From Planctomycetia bacterium TMED53 (GTDB taxonomy: Bacteria; Planctomycetota; UBA8108; UBA1146): a DNA stretch of 40,680 nucleotides. This document shows, one piece after another, positions 17,695 to 26,518 of this stretch. The first letter of the stretch is position 1, and the number at the start of each line of letters is the position of its first letter. Position numbers and translations under genes: made by a program. The stretch is from NCBI GenBank assembly GCA_002167285.1, contig NHDG01000089.1:1-40680 (forward strand), written 5' to 3'. The notes beneath the pieces were generated by a model. It saw only the letters and a program-made list of their open reading frames with translations, made no database searches and was not told the DNA's origin.

Positions 17695-18976
17695 ATCGAG
17701 TCAAAGGCAAAAGCTGGATGAGCGATTGCGCAGGATGATTTCGACCGTGATCGATCCGATCGATTTGTTGTCGAGATCTTCAGCCAGTGCTGGTTCAGAA
17801 TGTACTGACCTCATCATTCATCGAGTGATCGATCAAATCGGTGAGGACGCTGGTGATTGGCAGAGTCATGAGTACGTCGAGCCGATTCGAGAGGCCTGCA
17901 TCGATGCGGGATTGAGTGATTGGGCAGACGAGTTTGAAAAGCTGGTCTGTTACTCAGGCGATCAATTGGTTCCAGGAATGTTCCTCGCCGAACTCACGAA
18001 GCACCTGACCGATTTTAGTCATCCGCGTCAACTCGAATCATTTTTTTCCAGATCCTTTCTTTCGCAAAACTGGCCTTTGCATGATGGCTTAAAGCCTGTT
18101 GAACCCTTCCGTCTGATGCATCGATATGTCGAGGTCGGAAGCATTTTGAGTTCGAGGGATAATGTTGAAGCAATATGCGAAGAATTGTTTCGGGAGTTGG
18201 AATGGGTCAGTGGAGATTTAACAGTCGCAGGAGCTCTCGATGGTCCCCTTGAGATATCTCCGGAGGAAGCGTCGCTGCGCTGGATTCGACTCAGTGAGAG
18301 AGTCAGGGGTTTTCAGGATTCATTGCGGCCTCGCCCTAGGGTTCGCTGGGAGTGCTCAGCCCCAACTCAACCCAACCCCGGTTTTCTCTATGCAGATTCG
18401 GGCAAGGAAGCGTGGCTAGGCGACCTTCTCGTCAGCTGCGCATCTCGGCAGGGTGCCGTTGATTTGATTCTGAGGCTTCCTGAAGAGGTACCGGTCACTT
18501 TACGGCCAATCCTCTCAAAAGCTCTTAGGGGAGTGAATCCGCCGGAGTTGATCAGTGATTCAAATCGTCAAGCTCCAATCATTGCCGGAGTTCTTCCCGC
18601 AGATCCTGAGGTGATTCGGGTGATCGAGCAGAGGACGCATAGTTTCGATTTGATCCTCGAATTGGGGGCAGATCCTCCCTGGCGTAAAGATTGGCTCGAT
18701 CTAAGAGCCGCCGGATCACCGCTCTGGTGGGCGCGTGAACAGGATTTCCCACAGCGATCCATCGATTACATCCACAGAAATTTTCATGACGTGGAATCGC
18801 TTCCAGTGATCGCTTTGGAGCCGATGATAGTCGAGCGAAGCCGTAGAGATTTGCGTCGCTTAGTCGATCGCATTTCTCGACGGAGGGGGGGCGGCTGGGA
18901 CCGTCTTGGAGAGCTACTTCAGATGATGAGTGCTCCTCCTTCAATCCTTCAACCTTCAGGGGACAGAACCCTTTGA
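17681..18976 (+). CDS. Uncharacterised 431-residue protein between nrdR and smc
   Basis: I do not recognise a family. The ATG at 17681 lies inside the end of nrdR (14-base overlap) with AAGGAAAG about nine bases upstream, which indicates translational coupling. The protein is soluble by composition: there is no signal peptide or membrane segment. It is rich in Leu, Arg, Ser, Glu and Asp, and looks mostly helical. Conspicuous stretches are WQSHEYVEPIREACIDAGL near 70, a Trp-rich part (DPPWRKDWLDLRAAGSPLWW) around 355, and a basic segment ERSRRDLRRLVDRISRRRGG near the C-terminus that could touch nucleic acid. It could be a helical-repeat or adaptor protein. Its place between nrdR and smc suggests a link to DNA metabolism, but that is inference only. 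Confidence 0.8.
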   Translation: MSSPESSQRQKLDERLRRMISTVIDPIDLLSRSSASAGSECTDLIIHRVIDQIGEDAGDWQSHEYVEPIREACIDAGLSDWADEFEKLVCYSGDQLVPGMFLAELTKHLTDFSHPRQLESFFSRSFLSQNWPLHDGLKPVEPFRLMHRYVEVGSILSSRDNVEAICEELFRELEWVSGDLTVAGALDGPLEISPEEASLRWIRLSERVRGFQDSLRPRPRVRWECSAPTQPNPGFLYADSGKEAWLGDLLVSCASRQGAVDLILRLPEEVPVTLRPILSKALRGVNPPELISDSNRQAPIIAGVLPADPEVIRVIEQRTHSFDLILELGADPPWRKDWLDLRAAGSPLWWAREQDFPQRSIDYIHRNFHDVESLPVIALEPMIVERSRRDLRRLVDRISRRRGGGWDRLGELLQMMSAPPSILQPSGDRTL

Positions 18977-19037
18977 AACTGAGTTCTTTTAGACCGGACC
19001 TTCGGCAACCTGGGAGAATATACTTGGGAGACAACAC

Positions 19038-22000
19038 TTGTACTTGAAGAAGATTTACCTCTCCGGTTTCAAATCCTTTGCTGATCCAGTGCAGTTCGAT
19101 TTTGACCCTGGGACCAGTGCAGTCGTCGGTCCTAATGGTTGTGGAAAGTCGAATGTTGTCGATGCATTCCGCTGGGTTCTGGGCGAGCGTTCCGCTAAGG
19201 GGCTTCGTGGTAGTGAAATGCTCGATGTCATCTTTAAGGGGACCGCTAGTAGGCCCGCTCTATCCAGAGCCGAAGTCCGATTGGTCTTCGACAATGAAGA
19301 CACCACCCTTCCTATTGATTCTGCAGAGGTAGAAATCGGCAGAATCCTGCACAGGGATGGGAATAGTGAGTACGAAATCAATCGCAAGACCTGTCGCCTA
19401 AAGGATATTCAGGCGATTTTTGCGAACACCGGCATCGGAGCAGACGGATATTCAGTTCTTGGGCAGGGACAGGTGGATTCATTCCTCAACGCCAATGCTC
19501 AAGAACGTCGCAAGATCTTCGAGGAGGCTGCAGGGATCTCCAGTTTTCGAAAGCAGCGGGCAGAGACGACCAACAGGCTCGATCGTTCTGAGAGGGAGTT
19601 GACCCGTGTGACGGATCAGCTGTCTGAAATCGAAAGACGTATCAGAAGCCTCAAAATGCAAGCCGGTAAAGCTCGAAGGTTTGTTGAAGATCGAGACAGA
19701 TTCAAATATGTGAGCACAGTTCTCGCGGCAACCGATGTTGAGCAACTTCGTTTTGAGCAGGAATCACTCAACTTCCGACTGAGTTGGAGAAACACCCTTC
19801 GTCATCTGATTTCTGAAGTCGCGACTCGTCTTGATTCAAGCGTAGAAACGGTTCGAACCGGTATCGAAGGGCTTCATCGGGAGCTGGAAGAGATCCGTCA
19901 GGTCGAAACCGAAAAAAGGGTGGCGCTTCAAGGAATCGAAGTCAGGCGTGTACAGATTCGCGAGCAGCAGGATCAAAGTCGCCGTAGGAATGAGGACCGC
20001 CAAAGGCAACTCGAAGAGTTATCCAATGTCGAAGAAGATTATCGCCAGCGTCGTTTAGAAGCTCGCAATCGGATTCGTGAAGCATTGGGTGAACTACGAC
20101 AGTTGAGGGCCGTCCTTGGGCAGCTCAAAGTCGATCATTCAATTGAGCTGGCAAATCAGGATGAACTCGATCGCCGGATCCATGAGCTCAAGGATCAGGA
20201 TTTGGGGCTCGTCTTTGAGCAATCTCGTCTGAAGAACTCGGTGGCTTCTCATGAAGGAGATCTTCGTGGTCAGGACGCGATCCGGGAGCGGAGAACCACA
20301 GAAGATCTCGATTACCGTAGGCAGCAGTCAGAGATCGAGTCTCAAATCACCGAGTTAGAGCAAAAGATTCGCGATACTCATGCCAGAGAGAATGAAACAT
20401 CGATTCGTATGGAATCTCTCAGGTTTGAGATTGGGCAGAGAACGGACATTCTCGGCGGTGCAAAGAAGCGCCTTACCGAGCTCCGGTCTGAGTTCGAATC
20501 GTCTCATGGCAGGTTACGCCTACTCAAGGATCTCGAGGATAGTCTCGAAGGACTATCGAAGGGTACTCGGGATTTGTTGAGCAGTGACGCTCCGGCAGCA
20601 GGTGATATTCGCGGATTGTTGGCGCGATTGATCGAGGCTGATCCTGAAACCGCACAGATGGTCGACGCGGTATTGGGTCGAATCTTGGAGACGGTGGTTT
20701 TCCAAGGAAGAACACCCATCGAGCAGAGAATCCGTGCTGTGACAGCCATCATCAGTGGCGAAGCGGTTAATTTCGTTTCACTTGAGGATGATTTGGAAAC
20801 AGGGAAGCGAAAAGGTGATCACTCCTTCCCAGAAGATGTCGTGACTTTGGCGAGCCGAGTCAAGTGCGAGAAGCTTTGCCGCCCCATCGTGGATGCATTG
20901 CTCGATGAGGTCCTCGTCGCAAGAGATCTTGATCAGGCTCTTCTACTTCGACGGCAGTATCCTGGTTTCAGAGTCGTCACTTCAGATGCACATGTGGTAG
21001 AGCCTTGGGGTGCGGTAAAGATTCCAGCGGTCAACAAGACCGGTTTGGTTTCTCGCCAAGTTGAGATGAATCAACTTCAAGACCGCATCGATGCGATGAC
21101 TACGGATCTGGAGGAGCTCTCTCATCAAGGAGATGCTCTCGAAGAATCGATTGTTGCCCGTCAGGGTGAGTTGCAAAGACTTGAGCAAGAATTGGGAAGA
21201 GCCAAGTTGGAGGCGGAGCATGCTCTCGCTGAAAGGCAACGATGCCGAGAAAGTTTGAGAAGAATCTCAGACAAGCGCTCTTCTCTGAAGGTTGATATCG
21301 AAAAAGCCGAGCAGTTGACGATGGAGCTGCGAACCCTTAAGTCTCAAGCGGAAGAAGAATTGGGCCAGATCGATTCGCAGCGCCAGTCGATTTCTGTGGA
21401 GCTGGAATCGGCAGAGAAAAATCTCGAACCCCTGGCCAACAAATTGGCCCAGCTTGAAGGAGGGGTTCAAAGCAGATCCCTCGAATCGACGAGGGTTCAG
21501 GAACGCATTTCCTCCGATTGGCGTGAGCAACGTCGCCTCGCTGATGAGATGGATCAAAGGGAAGTGCAGCGTGAGCGAATTCTCAATGACATCGTTGGAG
21601 ACGAGCAGCAGGTCGAAAAGCTGTCTGCAGATCTCCTTCGCATCGACGTTGAAGAGAAAGAGTTCGGTCAGCTTCTCTCCGAAGCCACTGAGAGTCGAAC
21701 CCAGTTGGATCAGCGCCTCGAAGCGGAACGCTCGCATCGAAGTCGTCTAGAGAAGAAGGTCAAAGAGTGTCGTCTTCGAGGTGAACAAATCCGCGAAGGC
21801 AGAGAAGCAGACCTACTTTCTGAGAATGAATGTAGAGTTCGAATTGAAGGTATTCAGGAGAAGATTCGTGAAGACCTTGAAATGGAACTCTCTGAAGCCC
21901 CTGTTGAAGAGTGGCAGCAGTTGCTCAGTGAAGAAGGTGAATCTCAAGATCAGCTGATCTCTCGTCTTCGTGGTGAGTACCAATCTCTCCAGGATAGACT

Positions 22001-22730
22001 TCGTAAGAACTCCAACGTCAATCTTCAGGCTGTAGAGGAGCTCGAAACCGAGGAGTCTCGATTCGAAGAGATTTCCGGGAAGATCAACGATCTTACAGTT
22101 GCCAGAGATCTGATCATCAAAGCCATCTCGACACTGGACGACCAATGTCGAACTCTTTTCAGAGAATCCTTCGAGGAAGTTCGCGAGCATTTCAGAGAGA
22201 TTTTCTCGTTGATGTTCGGTGGAGGTAGTGCGGATCTGAAATTGGACGACGAAGAGGTGGATCCATTGGAGGCCGGGATTGAAGTGATCGCAAAGCCACC
22301 TGGCAAACGGATCTCTAATCTCAGATTGCTTTCTGGTGGAGAGCGAGCACTCACTGCAATCTCAGTGATCTTTGCTCTCTTCAAAACTAGGCCGAGCCCC
22401 TTTTGTATTCTTGACGAAGTTGACGCTCCGCTCGACGAAGCGAATACCCGCAGATTCGTCAGAGTTCTTCAGGAGTTTGCCAAGAGTTCTCAGTTTCTTG
22501 TGATCACCCACTCGAGGGTCACTATGGGAGAAGCAGAGCGTCTCTATGGCGTGACGATGGAGGAGCAGGGTGTCTCGCGGAGGGTTGTCGTCAAGATCGA
22601 TGAGGCTGACGATTGGATGGCAACGAACGCCGATGAATACAAGGTGGGGGATCGCACTCGGGCGCAGGGTGGGAAATCCATCTTTGATCGCGGTGGATCT
22701 CCGGTTTCCTCCGATCAGGCAGCTCGATAA
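19038..22730 (+). CDS. smc: Chromosome segregation protein SMC
   Basis: The protein has 1230 residues, full length for bacterial SMC. The TTG at 19038 is chosen because GGAG ends seven bases upstream and the chain MYLKKIYLSGFKSFADP is the normal SMC beginning; the first ATG comes far too late. Walker A is GPNGCGKSN (31-39), followed by VLGERSAKGLRG and QGQVDSFLNANAQERR. Long coiled coils at about 165-500 and 680-1010 flank a hinge (around 500-680, with AAGDIRGLLARL and AVNKTGLVSRQ). The signature LLSGGERAL is near 1096 and Walker B FCILDEVDAPLDEAN near 1121. SMC dimers extrude or tether DNA loops with ScpA/ScpB, neither of which is in the window. The C-terminal tail after VTMEEQGVSRRV is about 45 residues. 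It lies 61 bases after the 431-residue gene, probably in the same operon. Confidence 0.97.
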   Translation: MYLKKIYLSGFKSFADPVQFDFDPGTSAVVGPNGCGKSNVVDAFRWVLGERSAKGLRGSEMLDVIFKGTASRPALSRAEVRLVFDNEDTTLPIDSAEVEIGRILHRDGNSEYEINRKTCRLKDIQAIFANTGIGADGYSVLGQGQVDSFLNANAQERRKIFEEAAGISSFRKQRAETTNRLDRSERELTRVTDQLSEIERRIRSLKMQAGKARRFVEDRDRFKYVSTVLAATDVEQLRFEQESLNFRLSWRNTLRHLISEVATRLDSSVETVRTGIEGLHRELEEIRQVETEKRVALQGIEVRRVQIREQQDQSRRRNEDRQRQLEELSNVEEDYRQRRLEARNRIREALGELRQLRAVLGQLKVDHSIELANQDELDRRIHELKDQDLGLVFEQSRLKNSVASHEGDLRGQDAIRERRTTEDLDYRRQQSEIESQITELEQKIRDTHARENETSIRMESLRFEIGQRTDILGGAKKRLTELRSEFESSHGRLRLLKDLEDSLEGLSKGTRDLLSSDAPAAGDIRGLLARLIEADPETAQMVDAVLGRILETVVFQGRTPIEQRIRAVTAIISGEAVNFVSLEDDLETGKRKGDHSFPEDVVTLASRVKCEKLCRPIVDALLDEVLVARDLDQALLLRRQYPGFRVVTSDAHVVEPWGAVKIPAVNKTGLVSRQVEMNQLQDRIDAMTTDLEELSHQGDALEESIVARQGELQRLEQELGRAKLEAEHALAERQRCRESLRRISDKRSSLKVDIEKAEQLTMELRTLKSQAEEELGQIDSQRQSISVELESAEKNLEPLANKLAQLEGGVQSRSLESTRVQERISSDWREQRRLADEMDQREVQRERILNDIVGDEQQVEKLSADLLRIDVEEKEFGQLLSEATESRTQLDQRLEAERSHRSRLEKKVKECRLRGEQIREGREADLLSENECRVRIEGIQEKIREDLEMELSEAPVEEWQQLLSEEGESQDQLISRLRGEYQSLQDRLRKNSNVNLQAVEELETEESRFEEISGKINDLTVARDLIIKAISTLDDQCRTLFRESFEEVREHFREIFSLMFGGGSADLKLDDEEVDPLEAGIEVIAKPPGKRISNLRLLSGGERALTAISVIFALFKTRPSPFCILDEVDAPLDEANTRRFVRVLQEFAKSSQFLVITHSRVTMGEAERLYGVTMEEQGVSRRVVVKIDEADDWMATNADEYKVGDRTRAQGGKSIFDRGGSPVSSDQAAR

Positions 22731-22942
22731 TTCTCTATTTTTACAATATGAAGCTTCTACTGCCTACTGAGGGCAGATTAGCTCTCCCTACGCCCTCCCT
22801 GGTTTGACGAATTTCCCGACAGCGGGCTAGTCTTCATTGACGACGAACTTTTGCCGACTTTTCGGAAAGGATTTCCTTTTCGAGAGGATGACCATGCGGT
22901 TTTGGCACTCGTCGGGAAGTCATTGCCGAGTAGGAGAGTCGA

Positions 22943-23749
22943 TTGACCACCTCGGATAGATTCGACCCGATTGTGGGAAACAGTTCTCTGATCCAGAGTC
23001 TATGGTCCTTCGTTTTGGAGGTCAGTGACTCCCGTCAACCTGTGGTGTTTTTCGGTGAAGATGGAGTTGGGAAGAAACTCGCTGCCCGAAAGATCCACGC
23101 GACCGGTTGCATTGCAGGATCTCGTATTCGATTCCTCGACGGAGAGTCCTTCAAAGTCCAACAGCTCGAAGATCATTCCCAGGGGAATCCAATGTTGAAT
23201 CGGGCGGGAACTATTTACATCGGCAGTGCCGAGAAGATTTCAGCAGAGGTGCTCCAAGAGCTTCGATCTGCCCTTTTCGAGAACTCAGACCAGATTCCAA
23301 GGTTGGTATTTGGTTTCCGCAATGAGCCAGATCTAAAGACTCAGGCGATCATCGATGAGATGAAGCCAGCAGGTTCCTTTGCCCTGACGCCCTTAAGTCA
23401 GCGTCCAGAGGATATTGCACCTATCGCCCGCTACCAGATTTGGAGCCATTCCTTCAAAGAAGATTTCAAAAATCGTTGGGATGAATTTGAGACTCTCGTG
23501 CTGCCAGATTTCATGAACAGGAAGTGGCAGGGAAACGTCGAAGAGTTACTTGAAGCCGTGAAGATTTACTGTGAATCCAGTGCTGAATCAGATGGCAGTC
23601 GTCTCGTGGGGGAAATGAATACCTCCGTATCCTCCCATTGGCTCAAAGAGCAATTTGAGCGTATGCACGAAAAACTCCTCGATCGTTGGGATCACGAAGA
23701 TTCGATAGCCGCGAGTGAACCCTTCGGAGAAACGTGGGGGGGCCGATGA
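22943..23749 (+). CDS. Degenerate sigma-54-activator-like AAA+ protein
   Basis: The protein has 268 residues. The TTG start has AGGAGA ending five bases upstream. It follows the layout of the central AAA+ domain of NtrC-type activators: IVGNSSLIQSLW at the start, a Walker A-like GEDGVGKK (normally GESGTGKE), then GTIYIGSAEKIS where active members have GTLFLDEI, and LTPLSQRPEDIAPIARY in place of the LPPLRxRxEDI segment. The GAFTGA loop that contacts sigma-54 is missing, as are the acidic Walker B residues and a Fis-type DNA-binding domain. It therefore probably cannot hydrolyse ATP or activate transcription by itself. It may modulate the complete activator encoded two genes downstream. Its stop overlaps the next start by four bases (ATGA). 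A worn-out paralogue without a role is the alternative. Confidence 0.75.
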   Translation: MTTSDRFDPIVGNSSLIQSLWSFVLEVSDSRQPVVFFGEDGVGKKLAARKIHATGCIAGSRIRFLDGESFKVQQLEDHSQGNPMLNRAGTIYIGSAEKISAEVLQELRSALFENSDQIPRLVFGFRNEPDLKTQAIIDEMKPAGSFALTPLSQRPEDIAPIARYQIWSHSFKEDFKNRWDEFETLVLPDFMNRKWQGNVEELLEAVKIYCESSAESDGSRLVGEMNTSVSSHWLKEQFERMHEKLLDRWDHEDSIAASEPFGETWGGR

Positions 23750-24720
23750 AGGTTGAAGATTTGAAGATTCTTGTCGCCGACGACGACCCCGGGGCAAGAG
23801 AGCTGGTGTCAGCAATCTTGTCAGCAGATGGCTGGCCAGAGCCGGTCCTCGTTGAAGACGGCGAAAGAGCATTAGAGCAAATTCGTGAGCAGCATTGGGA
23901 CATCCTCGTCACCGATCTCGACATGCCACGAATGCGTGGAGACGACTTGGTCAGAAGCGCAATCAAGGAAGATCCCGACCTTAGCATCGTGGTGACGACA
24001 GGTGACGGAACAGTACAAAATGCGGTCGACTTGATGCAGTCTGGTGCAACAGACTTCATCACAAAGCCATACGACGTCGACGACTTCATTACCTCGATGC
24101 AGAGAGCTCGATTGCGTGCATTGAATGTGCATGAGATCAGGGGAATGCGCGATACTGTCGAGGCTCTGTTGGTTGCCCTCGAAAGCAAAGATCGATACTT
24201 GAATGGCCATTCGGTCAGAGTCAGGGATATGGCTCTGAAGCTTGGGAAATTCGCCGGCTTAGACCGGGGTCAGCTAAGGACTCTCGGTTATGCAGCTTTG
24301 CTGCACGACGTCGGAAAAATCGGCATTCATGAAGACATTTTGAACAAAACTGACAAGTTGACGGATGCAGAATACAAAGCTATTCAGCGACACCCCGAAA
24401 TTTCAGCAGAAATCATCTCTCCAGTTCCATTTCTTACTCCGAGTGTTAAGGCGGTCCTTCACCATCATGAAAGGTGGGATGGTCGTGGCTACCCGGAAGG
24501 TCTTAGTGGAGAGCAGATTCCGCTGATGGCTCGAATCATCGCCGTGGTTGATGCCTTCGATGCCATGACTAGTGACAGATCTTATCGCTCTGCACTGTCA
24601 CACGATGTGGCACTGCAGAATATTCGATCAGGCAGGGGGGAGCAGTTTGATCCTCGCATTGCCGACCTTTTTGATAATTACAAAGACGAGATCCTCGTCA
24701 GGGAGGAAGTGACCCCATGA
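23746..24720 (+). CDS. Response regulator with HD-GYP phosphodiesterase output domain
   Basis: The protein has 324 residues from ATG 23746, with a G-rich ribosome binding site directly upstream and a four-base overlap with the gene before. An N-terminal receiver has the acidic pair in VADDDPGA, the phospho-acceptor Asp in DILVTDLDMP, Thr in VVTTGDG and Lys in TKPYDVDD. From about 140 comes an HD-GYP domain with HSVRV, LLHDVGKIGI (the HD pair), HHHERWDGRGYP (HHE and GYP intact) and DAFDAMTSDRSYR. Such proteins cleave c-di-GMP, and the full motif set predicts an active enzyme. No histidine kinase is adjacent, so its partner must be encoded elsewhere. Context suggests that phosphorylation and c-di-GMP level feed into the sigma-54 activator that overlaps its 3' end. 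Confidence 0.93.
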   Translation: MKVEDLKILVADDDPGARELVSAILSADGWPEPVLVEDGERALEQIREQHWDILVTDLDMPRMRGDDLVRSAIKEDPDLSIVVTTGDGTVQNAVDLMQSGATDFITKPYDVDDFITSMQRARLRALNVHEIRGMRDTVEALLVALESKDRYLNGHSVRVRDMALKLGKFAGLDRGQLRTLGYAALLHDVGKIGIHEDILNKTDKLTDAEYKAIQRHPEISAEIISPVPFLTPSVKAVLHHHERWDGRGYPEGLSGEQIPLMARIIAVVDAFDAMTSDRSYRSALSHDVALQNIRSGRGEQFDPRIADLFDNYKDEILVREEVTP

Positions 24721-25775
24721 GTCAACCACTTGCCGAATCCGGTGCCGCTCACAAGCCATCGATTCTACGTCTTCCGGTTTTCAATGAGTCCGGAGGAAAT
24801 GACACTTTTGTTGCTGGTAACGATCCGCGGACGCTACGCGTTCTTCGGACCTTGTCAGCGGTTTCGCCGACTGATTCAACCATCCTTATCGAAGGTGAGA
24901 GTGGAACAGGTAAAGACCTTGTCGCTCGTTTAGTTCATCAGACCAGCAAGAGGTCTAGTGGTCCTTGGGTCACTTTGAACTGCGGTGCGATTCCACAGTC
25001 CTTAGTAGAGAGTGAGTTGTTTGGTGCTCTCAAAGGCTCTTACACGGGGATCGACAGGGATAAAACCGGTCTGATCGAAAAAGCAGATGGTGGAACTCTG
25101 TTCCTCGATGAGATTGGCGATCTTCCTATGGAAGCTCAGGTCAAGCTCTTGCGTGTGCTTCAATCCGGAAGGATTCGTGCCGTAGGTTCGAATGAGGATA
25201 AGGCTATCGATGTGAGAATCATCGCCGCCACCAATAGAGATCTTCGTGAAGAAGTGAATGCGGGTCGTTTCCGCTTGGATCTCTTCTACAGAATTCACGT
25301 GGTACATGTTGAGTTGATCCCATTGAGAGATCGGGAGTTGGAGTTCCCTCATCTTGTTGAGGCGATCCTCGATAATCTTCGTAAGAAGGGGATCAATGTT
25401 CCCGAGTTGCGCAGTGGTGCTGTGGAGGTGCTCGTAAAGCACAGTTGGCCCGGCAATATTCGTGAGCTCGAGAATGTCCTCGAAAGATGCGTCTTGCTTA
25501 GCGGTGGCGAATCGATCAATGGTGAGGAGATTCGTGAACAGATCGCAAATTCTCCGCAGCCTATCGTCGAGAATGCTGTTGTCACTGCCCCCAGATTCAC
25601 CGGGTATCCTGTGACGATGTCGCTCATGGAAGTGACGGATGCTCACATCCAAAAAGTATTGGATCACCATGGTGGCAACAAAACACGTGCGGCACGTGAT
25701 TTGGGAGTCAATGTAAAGACGATTTACAACCGCACTGTCGCTAGGGCGAAAGATTCGAATCCCAGCGCTGAATAA
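24717..25775 (+). CDS. Sigma-54-dependent transcriptional activator without a receiver
   Basis: The protein has 352 residues; ATG 24717 overlaps the upstream stop by four bases. A short N-terminal part (about 30 residues) leads into the AAA+ domain: Walker A GESGTGKD, Walker B GGTLFLDEIGDLP, sensor I IIAATNRDL, the Arg-finger region FRLDLFYRIHVVHVELIPLRDR and sensor II SWPGNIRELENV. A Fis-type helix-turn-helix closes the chain (HIQKVLDHHGGNKTRAARDLGV). The sigma-54 contact loop reads GSYTGI instead of GAFTGA. Members like this activate promoters of the -24/-12 type. Without its own receiver it is probably controlled by partners, and the HD-GYP regulator and the degenerate AAA+ protein of the same operon are the obvious candidates. 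Targets are not visible in this window. Confidence 0.93.
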   Translation: MSQPLAESGAAHKPSILRLPVFNESGGNDTFVAGNDPRTLRVLRTLSAVSPTDSTILIEGESGTGKDLVARLVHQTSKRSSGPWVTLNCGAIPQSLVESELFGALKGSYTGIDRDKTGLIEKADGGTLFLDEIGDLPMEAQVKLLRVLQSGRIRAVGSNEDKAIDVRIIAATNRDLREEVNAGRFRLDLFYRIHVVHVELIPLRDRELEFPHLVEAILDNLRKKGINVPELRSGAVEVLVKHSWPGNIRELENVLERCVLLSGGESINGEEIREQIANSPQPIVENAVVTAPRFTGYPVTMSLMEVTDAHIQKVLDHHGGNKTRAARDLGVNVKTIYNRTVARAKDSNPSAE

Positions 25776-25811
25776 CGCTGAGTCAAATCAAATAAATTAA
25801 GAGCGGCGGGG

Positions 25812-26387
25812 TCAAATGCCTGTTGGGTCGATCACTAAAGCGACCAGTTGGCCCCGTCGCTCGATTTGTATTACGACAGGCTGGCCAGATTGCAGCTTTG
25901 CCAGACTGTCGGAGTGAGTAGTGAAGATCGCACCCACCGAAGTGAAGTCGAGTGCCTGACCATTCACCATTTTCAGGCGATCTTCGTTCTGAAGGCCTAC
26001 TTTGTCGAGAAGGCATCCTGCCTTGATATCGAAGATTCTCAGCGAGCCATCTTCCATCGGTTCACTGGATGCATTCATCAATTCTCTTTGGCACTCGGTC
26101 CTATTGGCGAGTTTTCTCATCAGAGGGCGGTTGATTCGGAACACTTCTTTTTTACGCACGATTGCGGGGCGCGTCTGACCTTCGACAGGTGCCGGTGTCA
26201 AATTTTCATTGAGCACCGCTTTCTGTTCAGGGGTCAAATTGATTTCGAGCTCCTGCATGGTGATCTTTTCAGACTTGAGAGCGACATCAGGAATCGAACT
26301 GGGCAATCCAAATAGGAAGCCGGCGGCGACGGCGAGAAGGAGGATCAGAATCAAAACGCCCCAGAGGAGTTTGTCAAAGATGCTCAT
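25812..26387 (-). CDS. Membrane-anchored PDZ-like protein resembling GspC
   Basis: The protein has 191 residues. One N-terminal membrane helix (LLWGVLILILLLAVAAGFLF, about 8-27) is followed by a periplasmic region and a C-terminal PDZ-like domain. The latter reads SLRIFDIKAGCLLDKVGLQNEDRLKMVNGQ (quoted here as SLRIFDIKAGCLLDKVGL, then QNEDRLKMVNGQ) and closes with QPVVIQIERRGQ. This is the pattern of the C-terminal part of type II secretion GspC proteins, whose HR-like and PDZ regions connect inner and outer membrane parts. No other type II secretion gene is in the window, so a lone periplasmic adaptor is equally possible. AGGA lies about nine bases before the ATG. The gene is convergent with the sigma-54 activator, 36 bases apart. 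Two perfect palindromes lie just upstream. Confidence 0.7.
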   Translation of the reverse strand: MSIFDKLLWGVLILILLLAVAAGFLFGLPSSIPDVALKSEKITMQELEINLTPEQKAVLNENLTPAPVEGQTRPAIVRKKEVFRINRPLMRKLANRTECQRELMNASSEPMEDGSLRIFDIKAGCLLDKVGLQNEDRLKMVNGQALDFTSVGAIFTTHSDSLAKLQSGQPVVIQIERRGQLVALVIDPTGI

Positions 26388-26423
26388 TTAGTGATCCTAC
26401 TTTCAATGGCTTAGGCTCGAAGA

Positions 26424-26453
26424 CACCCGGGTGCCAGGAGATAAACTAGTTTA
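26424..26453 (-). promoter_or_regulatory. Pair of perfect palindromes upstream of the PDZ-like gene
   Basis: CACCCGGGTG at 26424-26433 and TAAACTAGTTTA at 26442-26453 are each perfect palindromes, eight bases apart. They lie 37-66 bases before the ATG of the minus-strand gene at 26387, where operators are often found. No promoter hexamers are clear, and short palindromes occur by chance. Confidence 0.3.
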
Positions 26454-26518
26454 CTCGATGTGGAATTTCTTTGCATGACATCCTGAGACTACAGCAATCT
26501 GTGGCATAGATTCGTCGA

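Noticed and set aside
22903-22927. Possible sigma-54 promoter (TGGCAC ... TTGCC) before the AAA+ operon
   Set aside because: The distance between the GG and GC elements is about twice that required for a -24/-12 promoter.
25763-25780. Hairpin CAGCG/CGCTG at the end of the sigma-54 activator gene
   Set aside because: The stem is only five pairs and no T run follows on either strand, so it is not called a terminator.
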